Assembly (NCBI GenBank): GCA_029204225.1
Contig: CM055097.1
Span: forward strand, 10,546,230-10,610,229
Direction: 5' to 3'
Source: Diphasiastrum complanatum
Taxonomy: Eukaryota; Streptophyta; Lycopodiopsida; Lycopodiales; Lycopodiaceae
Length of the DNA stretch: 64,000 bases
The position numbers were made by a program, and so were the translations under genes. The notes under the pieces are model-generated. The model ran no database searches, was not told the origin of the DNA, and saw nothing but the letters and a program-made list of their open reading frames with translations. Of this stretch, positions 33,887 through 43,685 are shown in pieces. Every line of letters begins with the position of its first letter. Positions within the stretch are counted from its first letter, which is position 1.

Positions 33887-34626
33887 ATTGGTATCAGAGC
33901 CTTTTCTAGATCGTTCTAGAGAGAGAACAGCCCGTTCTAGAGAGAGAAAGTGTGAAAAAGCTTGGTTTTTTCACCATAACTTGGTCTATAGTGCTCAGAT
34001 TTGAGGGAGATCTGTCTCAGATCATTTATAGTGGGCAGTCGCTGTAGATCAGCAGGGATTCACGCTACAAATCTCAGATTTCAAAAAGTTTCGAAGTTTT
34101 TGGAGGGCCAGCGCATTTTTTCTGAAGGTTTTTTGCTCATAACTCTCCGAAACCTTCTCAGATCCTGATCAGATTTTGGGAGCATGTTTCTAGCATCCAT
34201 AGCGATCCTATAGAGCCATCATACGCCGGATTTGGAGCAGATTTGCCACTATTTCACCAAAAAGTCGGTTTTCAAGCAAAAAACAGGTCAGAATTTTGGA
34301 TTGGGCATAACTTCTCCGACTTTCCTCCAGTTTCTGCTGTTAAGGGTGCAGATTGGGCCTAGTAAGAGGGCGACCTACTGCCAATTGACAGTGAAAAGCT
34401 TTTGCCGTTTGGAAGAAATTTGACGTCAAACAACCCGCTTTTTTCCTGATTTCTCGACTTTTTAAGCCGATACCAGCGTAGGACGCAAGGGAAGTGCTAC
34501 CTGTCCTTGGCTTTGTGTTTATTCCCAGAGTTTTGTTACCTTCCAGTTGCTTTTCCTCTTTTAGTTCTAAATTGTGAATAAGTTGAAAATTTCCACATTT
34601 CACATATCCTGAGTAATTCCTATACC
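33887..34626 (+). other. Primer-binding site (33889-33901) and leader of Chromovirus-1
   Basis: TGGTATCAGAGCC starts two bases after the LTR. The rest is untranslated, with no recognised content. Confidence 0.85.
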
Positions 34627-35703
34627 ATGGCTGAAGACAAAGTTGACATCCCCTCAAGCCCAGTTGAAGCCATGGAAACTCCTCCACCTAGCCCTAGCAG
34701 CCGATTACCTAGTGCGCCTGTCACTGACCCTCCTCCCATACGAGAACGTATGGATGTGTTGGAGTGGTATATGACAAAGATGCGTACGATGATATCGTCG
34801 CTTGTCGGGGGCTTTCCCTCGTCTTCTTCTCAGCCTCCGCCTTTGTATCCTTCCCAGCTGCCCACTCGTTATCCTTCTTCTGATACACAAATGATCATTG
34901 ATTTTCCTCCTGATAAAGATATAAAGCCCACAAAATATGCTGGTACAACTTCCCAGAGGACTACTGATGTTGTAGATCAGTGGTTGCACAAGTGGGAAGA
35001 GTATTTTGATTTGAAACGGGCACCCACTGATGAAGGCTGGCTTGTCCGTAAGGCAGCTTACCATTTTATTGACTTTGCTGACAGGTGGTGGCGCAAGTTG
35101 CTGAAATCACAGCAAGCCCCATTCACCTGGGTTGACTTCAAGCGTTGTTTTCGGGCGCAGTTCATTCCTCCACATGAGCATGTGCGTGCAACAGATGCTT
35201 GGTTCCTGCATCGTCAGAGGCAGCACATGGTGCAGGAATATGCTGATCAGTATAGAGAGATGCTGATCAAGATACCAGAGGAGATTCCCGAGTGGCTAGT
35301 AGTCCACAAGTTCATATTTGGTCTTCGTGTAGAGTTGAGGCCTTCAGTTCTTAATGAAGGTTGCAAAACCTTGGAAGAGGCAGTTGCTACGGCCCTCAAC
35401 TTTGAAGGCAATGTTCACAACAAGGCTGAATCTGGAGTGGCAAGTGTGCCCCAGAAGATGGGTTCGCAGAAGTCCGGCCAAGCTGGTCAGAGGGATTTCT
35501 TGCAGAAGGATCCTATCCAGATGCAACAGACTTTGAAGCAAAAATCGGCATCTCCTATGGCTCATCGTGCTTACGACAAGTCACCACTTACTCCTGAGCA
35601 AAAGGATAAGGCCAAGAAGGAAGGCTTGTGTTTCTTCTGCCTTGGCAAACATTTGTTCAAAGATTGTCCTCGACGCACGGGCAAGAAGCTGCATGTTTCA
35701 TAG
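34627..35703 (+). CDS. Chromovirus-1 gag, 358 aa, intact frame
   Basis: Starts MAEDKVDIPSSPVEAM and is intact to 35703. Residues 1-95 are Pro/Ser-rich and disordered. About 98-215 carry the Retrotrans_gag domain (KPTKYAGTTSQRTTDVVDQW, AAYHFIDFADRWWRKLLKSQ, QYREMLIKIPEEIPEW, FIFGLRVELRP). At about 337-350 lies a zinc knuckle CFFCLGKHLFKDC with spacing CX2CX3HX4C. Gag would assemble the particle and bind RNA. It is followed by a stop and a frame change before protease, so Gag and Pol are in different frames here. Whether that is native or decay cannot be told from one copy. Confidence 0.92.
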   Translation: MAEDKVDIPSSPVEAMETPPPSPSSRLPSAPVTDPPPIRERMDVLEWYMTKMRTMISSLVGGFPSSSSQPPPLYPSQLPTRYPSSDTQMIIDFPPDKDIKPTKYAGTTSQRTTDVVDQWLHKWEEYFDLKRAPTDEGWLVRKAAYHFIDFADRWWRKLLKSQQAPFTWVDFKRCFRAQFIPPHEHVRATDAWFLHRQRQHMVQEYADQYREMLIKIPEEIPEWLVVHKFIFGLRVELRPSVLNEGCKTLEEAVATALNFEGNVHNKAESGVASVPQKMGSQKSGQAGQRDFLQKDPIQMQQTLKQKSASPMAHRAYDKSPLTPEQKDKAKKEGLCFFCLGKHLFKDCPRRTGKKLHVS

Positions 35704-35753
35704 CAGCATCAAGAGGAGGGCAAGGATGAATCTATCCTGGATGATCTGTTGGC

Positions 35754-36287
35754 AGTGATGATGATGACGCTAGACGTGTCATGACTATTTCGGTGCGGAA
35801 GCTTGTTCTAGAGGCACCAGTTTGTTTTCTTTCCACCAAGGCGCGAGAGGCCTATGAGTTTCCAGATAGCGAATTGATACGGATGAGAGGGAAGTTGGAA
35901 GGTCATGATGTGCTTGTCCTATTTGACACCGGCTCTTCCCATAATATTATCAACTCTCGTGTGGTGAAGAAGTTGCCCTTGGCTACTGTTCCTTCGGATT
36001 ACCGGTATACAGTTGAGATGCCAGATGGTAAGGGAACAGAGGTTTGGGATAGGAGAGTCTCTCAGGCATTGTTGTCCATTCAGACCTATGCTGAGAAGTT
36101 AGACTTTGAGATCACCAAATTAGCTAAGTTTGATATTGTGCTTGGTAAGCGGTGGCATGCGAGTAAGCAGCCCGCTATAGACTTCAAGACTCATGTATAT
36201 AAGTTCGGGCATGAGGGTTTGTCTCATGTTCTGAAAGGGGAGCGACCTACTGTTGAAGGTCCTCTTGTTACCTTGATGCAAATATAG
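35754..36287 (+). pseudogene. Chromovirus-1 aspartic protease
   Basis: The frame runs MTISVRKLVLEAPVCFLSTK, then LFDTGSSHNIINSRVV with an intact D-T-G active site near 35930. It continues YTVEMPDGKGTEVWDRRV and LDFEITKLAKFDIVLGKRWH. The length (about 168 codons) is close to complete. The coding stretch stops at 36285-36287, before an insertion that separates it from RT. The protease would cleave Gag-Pol. Confidence 0.87.
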
Positions 36288-36430
36288 AAAATGGAGTTGC
36301 AGTATATGTGGTTGTGTTATCTTGCAAATGTGAATGTTGATTTCAGTTCCATGTTCATTCAGGTCCAAGAGAGAAAGATAACCTTTTAGGAAGCTAAGGA
36401 TACATGTAGATGGGCTACATTCAAGGACGG
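36288..36430 (+). pseudogene. Chromovirus-1 protease-RT linker
   Basis: Degenerate coding sequence continues past the 36285 stop to about ...TFKDGV, where foreign sequence starts. Confidence 0.4.
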
Positions 36431-36855
36431 TGTTATGAACTCAAATCTTAGATATTGGATTAATTGAAGTATAAAGATAGCAAATAACATCCATAAAGAA
36501 TTTCTCAACTGACAGCTCAGGCAAATTTCCAACTAAGCTTTCTAAAAAATAGAACTCGCCTACCAAGAACACAAGGCACCAAACTCAATAATCGGGAAAA
36601 TGAGAATTTGAGCTTCTATAAATACTAAGTCACATTTTAGGGCATTTCCAATTTAGAGTAGCTATCTAATTTAAAATAATCTTATCCAAAAACAGTGGTT
36701 CAGAACTTAGTAAAATAATACTATAAAATGGTTACAAGTCCCAAAAGTAGGTGGGTACTCATGGAACTGTATGACCATAATACTCCCCCATGTGAAATCA
36801 TTGCCCACAATGTGGGCAAATAAACCCACTCGCAACTTCATCGAATTTAATAACT
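36431..36855. mobile_element. About 0.4-kb insertion between protease and RT of Chromovirus-1
   Basis: AT-rich non-coding sequence begins TGTTATGAACTC and ends near AATAACTTTG, after which RT linker coding resumes (NANLIQQQ). It has a TATAAAT at 36617-36623. On minus, a CACATGGGGGAGTA purine run (about 36796-36783) lies before a segment ending ...GAGTTCATAACA, as a polypurine tract and LTR fragment would. The exact type and orientation are open. Confidence 0.45.
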
Positions 36856-37572
36856 TTGGTTAATGCTAATTTGATACAGCAGCAACGATGTGATCCAGCT
36901 AGTCAGCTAGAGCGATCCATCCAAGCTGAGTTTAAACATTTATTAGTTGACCACATGCCAGAGGGATTGCCGCCTAGACGGAATGTGGAGCATCGTATTG
37001 TGCTCATTCCAGGGGCAAGTCCGGTATGTATACCTCCTTACAGGATGAGTTTGAAAAGAAGAGGAAGTCCGAAAGATGTTGGAGGAATATCTCAAGCTGG
37101 GGTATATCCGTCCTAGTTTCTCACCTTTCGCCTCCCCTATTTTATTGGTTAAGAAAAAAGATGGTACTTTTCGGATGTGCGTAGACTACAGTGGATTGAA
37201 TAAAATCACTGTAAAGCACAGATATCCGATGCCAAGGATTGATGATCTACTGGATGCATTGCAAGGGGCAGTCATTTTCAGTAAGATAGATCTCAAGATG
37301 GCTACCATCAAATTTTAATTGTTTTGGAAGATGTTCCGAAGGTGGCCTTCCGAACACGCTTTGGACATTATGAGTTCTTGGTTATGCCATTTGGGTTAAC
37401 CAATGCACCGGCCACATTCATGATGCTCGTGAATGATGTCCTACGTGATTTTATGGGCAAGTTTGTAGTCAATTTTATTGACGACATACTAGTTTATAGT
37501 AAGTCGGAAAGGATTGTAAACATGAGGTTCATCTCCGTACTGTGTTTGGCAGGTTACAAGAAGTGGTCTTGA
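36856..37572 (+). pseudogene. Chromovirus-1 reverse transcriptase
   Basis: EHRIVLIPGASPVCIPPYRM leads to the fingers, then a frameshift near 37075. Next come [48 protein letters not shown], a stop at about 37317, and [20 protein letters not shown]. The catalytic [11 protein letters not shown] follows near 37474. Another frame break lies near 37560. All RT motifs are present but in three frames. Confidence 0.92.
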
Positions 37573-38190
37573 ACGCCAATGCTCATAAAACAGAGTTATG
37601 TAAGACTCATGTCGAGTATTTGGGTCACGGTGACGGCAGAGGGTATTTCAGTTGACCTTGCCAAGGGTGGTCAAGCAGTGGCCAAGACCGGCCGATATTT
37701 GTCAGTTGCAGTCTTTCTTAGGTTTTTGTAAGTTCTACCGACGGTTCGTTAGGAAATACTCCTGGTTAGTTGCTCCTTTGACAGACCAGTTACGGGGGTT
37801 TAACACTGTGGTTGTTTGGGATGCTGAAGCACAGCATAGTTTTGACCACTTGAAGGAGGCTGTGGCCACAGCTCCAGTGCTCAAGATTGTTGATCCCAAC
37901 AAGCCCTTTGACCTAGAGACGGATGCAAGTGGCACGCCAACACAGCAGAGATATTCCACGCACGAGCAGGAGCTGTATGCGATTATACATGCGCTCAAGG
38001 TGTGGCGACATTACTTGTATGGCTCCGAATTTTACGTGTATACTGACCATCATACTTTGAACTATTTTTGCACTCAGCCAGATTTGAGAGGCCGCCAAGC
38101 TCGGTGGGCCGAGCTGATGCAAGAATTTCATTTGGAAATTTGCTTCCGAAGAGGGAAGGAAAATGTGGTCGCCGATGCACTATCTCGGAT
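37573..38190 (+). pseudogene. Chromovirus-1 RT thumb and RNase H
   Basis: FLGFCKFYRRFVRKYSWLVA and APLTDQLRG (thumb) precede RNase H: FDLETDASG, then TPTQQRYSTHEQELYAIIHA, YTDHHTLNYF and ENVVADALSR. About 25 residues normally lying between the first Asp motif and the YSTHEQE helix (GAVLxQxGHPVAYESRKL type) are missing, with the frame kept. This is a specific internal deletion at about 37932. Confidence 0.9.
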
Positions 38191-39673
38191 ACTGCATCAG
38201 ATGAGCTTTACTGTAGTTGACAGTGATCTCATGGAGGAGATCAAGAAGGCTCAGCAGGACGATCCACATTGTCAACGTATGTGGCCTGAGGCGCGCCAGG
38301 TTTTTGATCATGCGGAAGAGTCAGCCGAGGTTGTCGCTCCCGTAGAGACACACACTGGGACATATTTAACATACACCCTAAAGGAAGGTATGCTATTGAG
38401 AAATGGAAAAGTTTTCGTGCCAGACTTGAAGGACCTACGTCGTAGGATTCGTCATGAATGCCATGATAGTCCCTGCGCAGGGCACCCGGGTATTGATAGG
38501 ACTATTGAGTTAGTCAGACAACATTATTTCTGGCCACGATTGCAGCGAGACGACAAGGAGTACGTCCAACGTTGCACGGCTTGTCAAGTGAACAAGGCTG
38601 AGAGAGTAAGTCCTCCGGCCTTGCTCCACCCTTTAGAGATACCTGCAGGAAGGTGGAAAAGCATCTCTATGGACTTTATTGTTGGTCTACCCAAGACGCA
38701 GAAGGGATTTAATTCCATTATGGTAGTGGTAGACAGGTTCTCTAAGATGGCTCACTTCATCGCAACAACCACTAAGGTCACAGCTCCGCAAGTTGTTGAG
38801 TTGTTTATCCAGAGCGTAGTCAGGTTACATGGTCTTCCTAGGTCCATTGTCTCTAACAGGGATCCCAAGTTTACGGGAAATTCCTAGACTGAGGTGTTCG
38901 CCAAGCTAGGAACACAGTTGCAGATGAGTAGTACTGAGCATCCTCAGACGGATGGCCAGACGGAGAGAGTGAACTAGATCTTAGAGGATATGCTTAGAGC
39001 ATATGTAAGTGGTACGCAAACAGACTGGGTAAAGCATTTACCACTATTGGAGTTTGCGTATGATGATAAGAGACATGCGTCCACGGGATTGAGTCCATTT
39101 GAGCTCAATTATGGTTTTAGGCCATTGAGTCCTGCTACCATAGGCATTCCACAGAAGGTACCTAGCGTCGCAGAGTTTTTGACTCAGATGCAGCAGAGGC
39201 TAGAGATGGCACGGGATAACTTGTCCAGGGCTATGGCCAGGGCAGAGAGTTATGCTCGTGAGAACCGTACCTACAGGGAATTTGAGGTAGGAGATTGGGT
39301 ATATTTACTAGTCCCTCCGAAGTCGAAGGTTCTACGCACAGGAAGGTGTGCCAAGATATCTCCTAGGTTTTGTGGACCATGGTTGATTATCAAGAAGGTT
39401 AGTGGTGTGGCTTATAAGCTACAGCTACCTTTTGGACGCAAGGTGCATCCAGTGTTTCATGTTAGCAAACTCAAGCGATGTTTGCACGATGGCGATAATC
39501 TGGTAGAAGGTCTAGTTTCTCTGGAGGAGAAAGACACTACAGATTATGGGCCAGATAGAGTCCTAGATCAGAGAGAGCGACGATTGAGGCATCGTCATCT
39601 CCGAGAGTATCTAGTGGCTTGGAAAGGGCATCCATTGTCTGATGCTACCTGGGAGATGCAACAATGTTTGTAG
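38191..39673 (+). pseudogene. Chromovirus-1 integrase with chromodomain
   Basis: The zinc domain has HECHDSPCAGHPGIDRTIEL and CTACQVNKAER. The core has SISMDFIVGLPK (Asp), MVVVDRFSKMAHFIATT, SNRDPKFTGNS (Asp) and HPQTDGQTERVN (Glu). Stops replace single residues at 38885-38887 and about 38975. The GPY region has YREFEVGDWVYLLVPP and FCGPWLIIKK. HPVFHVSKLKRCL follows, and a chromodomain ends it: HLREYLVAWKGHPLSDATWE at about 39600-39660. The frame is shared on both sides of both stops, so only two point changes disable this part. Confidence 0.93.
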
Positions 39674-39730
39674 AAGTCTTACCCAGGATTTGCCATCGAG
39701 GATTGATGACTTGCCAGAAGAGGGAAGGAT

Positions 39731-40111
39731 TGTTACGACTCAGTCTAGTTCTGACATGACTTCGGCATGACCGGTCACTCAAAGGGCCTGAGGCCAAGTT
39801 GGCAAGGGTCAATGACCGGGAAGGGCATCGCTTCCAAGTGGGAACCGATGTATCACGAAATCTCGTGATCCGGTGAGACCGTCTGACAAGCTGTCAGAGA
39901 TGCGGTCGCGTAACCGTTGGGGCCCTAGCTGTTAGTGCTAGCCGGCAAGCAATCGGGGTGACCAGTTGGTGTCCACTGGGGGGGTACCTCATGTATGTTG
40001 ACAGGAATAGCAAGTAGTGGACTCAAGAGGGGGGGTACCTATGGTTGGGAGGATCATTCCACACACCGGCCTTCAGGAGTTGAGCAGCTTAGAGAGTTTT
40101 GGTTGTTCACA
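39731..40111 (+). repeat. 3' LTR of Chromovirus-1
   Basis: TGTTACGACTC...GTTGTTCACA follows a purine stretch AGAGGGAAGGAT. Compared with the 5' LTR, the block between GTGTC and CACTGGGG (about 91 bp) is missing. The deletion falls at a short C-run junction. Confidence 0.95.
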
Positions 40112-40149
40112 GAAGGAATGAGTTTAGAAACCACTAAACAATTGTAGAG

Positions 40150-40618
40150 TATGTTTGTAAACTGTCCATCGCTAGACTATAAGCCAAGGGTTCACAAAAC
40201 CGTCAAACTATAATGAAAAGATACCACTACTATCCATCGCTAGACAGTAGATAAGTATTTTTAGAGAATGAAGCAAACTATCCATCGCTGGACTTCCCAC
40301 ACATATTTCTCATAAAAGCATACTCAAAGTCCATCGCTGGACTCCCCACATATCTCTCATAAAAGACTACTCACAAAAGAGAGAGAGAAGGCATGTTGTC
40401 CACCGCTGGACTCCCCACATATCTCTCATAAAAGATTACTCACAACAGAGAGAGAGAGAAGGCATGTTGTCCATCGCTGGACTCCCCACATATCTCTCAT
40501 AAAAGATTACTCACAAAAGAGAGAGAGAAGGCATGTTGTCCATCGCTGGACTCCCCACATATCTCTCATAAAAGATTACTCACAAAAGAGAGAGAGAAGG
40601 CATGTTGTCCATCACTGG
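40150..40618. repeat. Minisatellite, about 69-bp unit, with TCCATCGCTGGAC core
   Basis: From about 40330 to 40618 a unit starting TCCATCGCTGGACTCCCC and including ATATCTCTCATAAAAGATTA and GAGAGAGAAGGCATGTTG repeats about four times nearly perfectly. 40150-40330 holds more divergent copies of the core (TCCATCGCTAGAC). Confidence 0.92.
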
Positions 40619-40816
40619 ACAGATGCACAAAGTTATGTATAAAATATAGCTACAAATCCGCTATGGATAGTTTCTTCACTGCTTAAAGAGACTTTTTTAT
40701 TTTAGGTGTAGAAGCTTGGGTAAGTCAGAAACCTTGTGTCTTTGAAGAGGCTGTACGTATGTAGTGGTCCGTATGCTTGATAGCAAGATAGGGTAAATAT
40801 AAACGAGGAAGAATCC

Positions 40817-40818
<2 letters not shown>

Positions 40819-40854
<36 letters not shown>
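40819..40854. repeat. (GA)18 tract at the 3' end of LINE-B
   Basis: A pure dinucleotide tract. On the LINE sense strand it is (TC)n directly after ...GACATTAAAAAGCTT. Confidence 0.97.
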
Positions 40855-40858
<4 letters not shown>

Positions 40859-41733
40859 TTTTTAATGTCTTGAAGGCACCCATAGGTGCGAAAGACACAT
40901 ACATATGTACAAAGCATGGGAGCATCATCAATGTGCAGACTGAAGAAAACTGTACATGAGAACTAAAGTAATGTAAACAATATAACGCCCACAACCCGGG
41001 CTAGGTAGGACTGATGACTAGGAGAAGGCAGGGATGCCCACAACCCGGGCCAGGTGAAGAAGAGAGATCAAGTAAAATAGGCCTGAAGTGTCTGCTAAAC
41101 GGTACGTCGAGATGAAGGCTGTACTGGTTGTCTGCAACCGTGACGGCTTTTCTTCCGTGGCGAGACAAGTATGTCAATGTCATCATCCGAATCCTCATCA
41201 CGGGCTCGGGTCTGAAAGTATCTCGTAACTAGCAACTTCCGAGAGTCTATGCCCATATGATCTTGCGGAGGCAAAAGTGACTGACGAAGTAAAATCATCT
41301 CAAGAATAAGAAGCCCCAAACATCGAGCATCAGGATAAGAGAAAAAACTGGTAAGTGTATGTGGACCATCCCGATAAAGACAATACTATCGACCACGGAT
41401 CTCATAATAAACTGGGCATCGAAGTAAGAAGTGTGCCTCATCTTCAAGCTCGCGCATAGAACATAGGCGACATAATCTACGCTCACGCAGGGTATTCCAG
41501 CAGCGAGCAGTCTCAACAACAAGCTGATGGGACGCGGTGGGTAGCTGTCCAATGCGGTAACGCAAGCCGTATGAGAGTGACTGTGAGAGATACAGCGGGA
41601 GCAGAGGTAAACCGGCTGGATCAAGGGAAAGAAAGTGTGTCTGGTAATAAATGTGTCGCGTTCGGGAAGCTGAGTTGGGTCCCCATGTGTGTTGTATGTA
41701 ACGGCAAAAGAGCTGGCAGAGAATATACCAATT

Positions 41734-41734
<1 letters not shown>
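40855..41734 (-). pseudogene. 5'-truncated LINE copy (LINE-B), RT C-terminal region and 3' UTR
   Basis: On minus, coding runs from about 41725 (LCQLFCRYIQHTWG, THFLSLDPAG). It continues through RIGQLPTASHQLVVETAR, a Cys motif RLCRLC...EDEAHFLLRCPVYYEIRG, and a charged tail ending DDDIDILVSPRKKSRHGCRQ. The 3' UTR (about 41095-40855) ends CACCTATGGGTGCCTTCAAG then ACATTAAAAAGCTT, and is followed by (TC)18. The 5' truncation abuts another TC tract at 41735. The EDExHFLxxCPxY motif is typical of the extreme C-terminus of LINE ORF2. Confidence 0.8.

Positions 41735-41760
<26 letters not shown>
41735..41760. repeat. (GA)13 tract between LINE-A and LINE-B
   Basis: A pure tract. On the sense strand it follows the 3' end of LINE-A (...GACATTAATAAAA) and precedes the truncated start of LINE-B. 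Confidence 0.97.
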
Positions 41761-41764
<4 letters not shown>

Positions 41765-43255
41765 ATTAATGTCCTTGAATACCCTAAGGTACATAGGACT
41801 TAGAAAAGGTACATGTCAAGTGTGCACAGAGGAGCTTAAAGCTCAATCATCTATAACACAATAACTGCAAATAGAATACCTAAAGATGGCTGGCCCAGTC
41901 AGGGTCCAACAGCCTAGAATCGTATATCATGATACCTATCAGCCTGGAAGAAGTGGTGGATGGTATCCTGTGAAGGTGTCACTGGATGTGCCATGGACCT
42001 CTGACGCCGGGTAGGCTGTCGGTGTCGTCTCTGCTGCCATGTCCATCTGGGCTGTGGCCTAATAGCTAACTATCTCTCTGGCCGTCGACATGGTCTCTGC
42101 TGCTGATGTATGAAGGAATCTGGAATCTCGGCCTCTCCATCTGAGTCGTAGCCTAGGGATACCTCGGATCTCTGTCTCCGACGAGATATGCACTCACTGA
42201 TGCTCAACTGTACCAGGGAGTGTGTATCAATATCTAGTCTCCTCCTCCTCAGGTCTGACATCTCCCAGATCATCAATGCGACACATCTGGGGTCCTCATA
42301 GGATATCAAGGTAGAAAGTGTAACTGGGTGCTCTCTGAACAAGCAGTAGTACCTCCCCCGGATCTCATAGTAGGTTGGACATCCGAAGAGGAAATGTGAT
42401 TCATCCACACATGCTACAAAGCCGGTCCTCTCGTGGGGTGCCACTGTATCTGCCGGTCTCAATGGCCAGCTGATGTGAAGAAACCCGAAACTGACTTATC
42501 TCTATCCGTAGTCTATCTGATATACTCCTCAGCAAGTAACCATATACTATGGGGCAGCCAGCTAGATCAAGAGATAGAAAGTGTGTACGATAAACATCAC
42601 TCTTGGTCCCCAATGGACCTTGCCAAGTGATATGAAGATATGATCTGTAGAGGAGGCCTCTGATGTACTGGTGGGTGCCCGCAGGTAGGTCAGTGATCTG
42701 GATACCCAACATGGAGAGGAGACGACAAGACTGGGAATACCATGAGAAAAGGTGTCCCTCTGAGTGTAGGCCCCGGGATGAGGATAGAGCCGCAACAGCA
42801 TAGTGTATACCCCCGTCCCGAAGATCATCCAACCTCTGTATAAAAGTCACAATATGGAATAAGGCCTCAATCTGAATGGGGGGGACCGCGAACTCCGCCA
42901 GTATAATCTGGTGTTATACTGAGGGCTTAGCCCGTATCATCCTGGAGAGCAAACGAATCTGGAGCCGGGAGATATATGTCCAATCAATAGCTGTCAGACC
43001 AGTACTCCATGTCTCGGAAGCATACATAGCTGAGGGCACAACCATAGTGTCAAAGAGTTGGCACTTACTGGTCGCATCTCTGATGTGTGAACTGAAGCAT
43101 AGTCTCTCCAAATCTACCAGCGAGGCATAGCCCTTCCGTACCCGAGAAATAGCTGCATGTCTCATGCTGAACGTGGGCCCCGAAAATAGTACCTCCAGTG
43201 GATGACCATCCCATAGAAGCAATATCATGAAGCAAAGTCAAGCCTCAAGTCTCGG
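41761..43255 (-). pseudogene. 5'-truncated LINE copy (LINE-A), ORF2 C-terminal part
   Basis: On minus from about 43228: FSMRHAAISRVRKGYASLVD, LFDTMVVPSAMYASETWSTG (RT thumb and connection), AEFAVPPIQIEALFHIVTFI, THFLSLDLAGCPIVYGYLL, ISQFRVSSHQLAIETGRY, RLCSMCG, then after a frame change ESHFLFGCPTYYEIRGRYY, EDPRCVALMIWEM and a charged tail. The 3' UTR (about 42060-41761) ends CCTTAGGGTATTCAAGGACA then TTAATAAAA, homologous to LINE-B, and passes into (TC)13. The copy is inactive. Confidence 0.82.
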
Positions 43256-43583
43256 CCAATGCTGTAAAGTAGAACGTAATCAAACTCATGGGGTGCTCTG
43301 AGCATGAGGAGTGATGATGTCGCTGCTTGGACTTGTGAGCAATATGTCTCCTGCTATGTCTCGGTCTGCATGACTTGGTCTGATGCACTAACACCTAGTT
43401 TGATGTCTGTCTCTGACTGGTATATCTATCTTATCGTCCGATTTGTCATTTGTGGCGTGTAGAACAGAAATCTGTGATACTAGTCTTGGGAATCCATACT
43501 GATCTGGTCTCTGGCTAAGTCTCGTCTCAAAATCATTCTCTCTCGTATCATCAAGGCTACACAGCGAGGATCCACATAGGTGA
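43256..43583 (-). pseudogene. 5'-truncated LINE copy (LINE-C), extreme C-terminus
   Basis: On minus the sequence right after a TC tract reads LITYVDPRCVALMIRERMIL, matching LINE-A (LISYEDPRCVALMIWEMSDL). Further on, DDKIDIPVRDRHQTRC matches the LINE-B tail (DDDIDILVSPRKKSRHGC). It is a third copy of the family, cut at a different 5' point. The border with LINE-A at about 43256 is approximate. Confidence 0.72.
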
Positions 43584-43610
43584 TGAGAGAGAGAGAGAGA
43601 GAGAGGGGGG

Positions 43611-43683
<73 letters not shown>
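43584..43683. repeat. (GA)n tract with internal G9, at the 5' edge of LINE-C
   Basis: A 100-bp GA tract interrupted by nine G at about 43605-43613. LINE-C coding begins immediately to its left. Confidence 0.97.

Positions 43684-43685
<2 letters not shown>

Larger units (their letters stand above)
33410..40116 (+). mobile_element. Ty3/gypsy chromovirus, complete insertion (Chromovirus-1)
   Basis: Two LTRs (33415-33886 and 39731-40111) are flanked by the 5-bp direct repeat GAAGG (33410-33414 and 40112-40116), a target duplication proving a single insertion event. In between lie an iMet primer site, leader, gag, protease, RT, RNase H, integrase with chromodomain, and polypurine tract. Frameshifts, stops and internal deletions make it non-autonomous. 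Its 3' LTR lacks about 91 bp present in the 5' copy, and a 0.4-kb insertion sits between protease and RT. Confidence 0.95.

Noticed and set aside
34705-35064. Antisense ORF opposite gag of Chromovirus-1
   Set aside because: It is a shadow of the intact gag frame with no independent similarity.
40330-40618. Regularly spaced repeats considered as a CRISPR array
   Set aside because: The whole unit repeats with no variable spacers, and the setting is a plant nuclear genome. It is a minisatellite.
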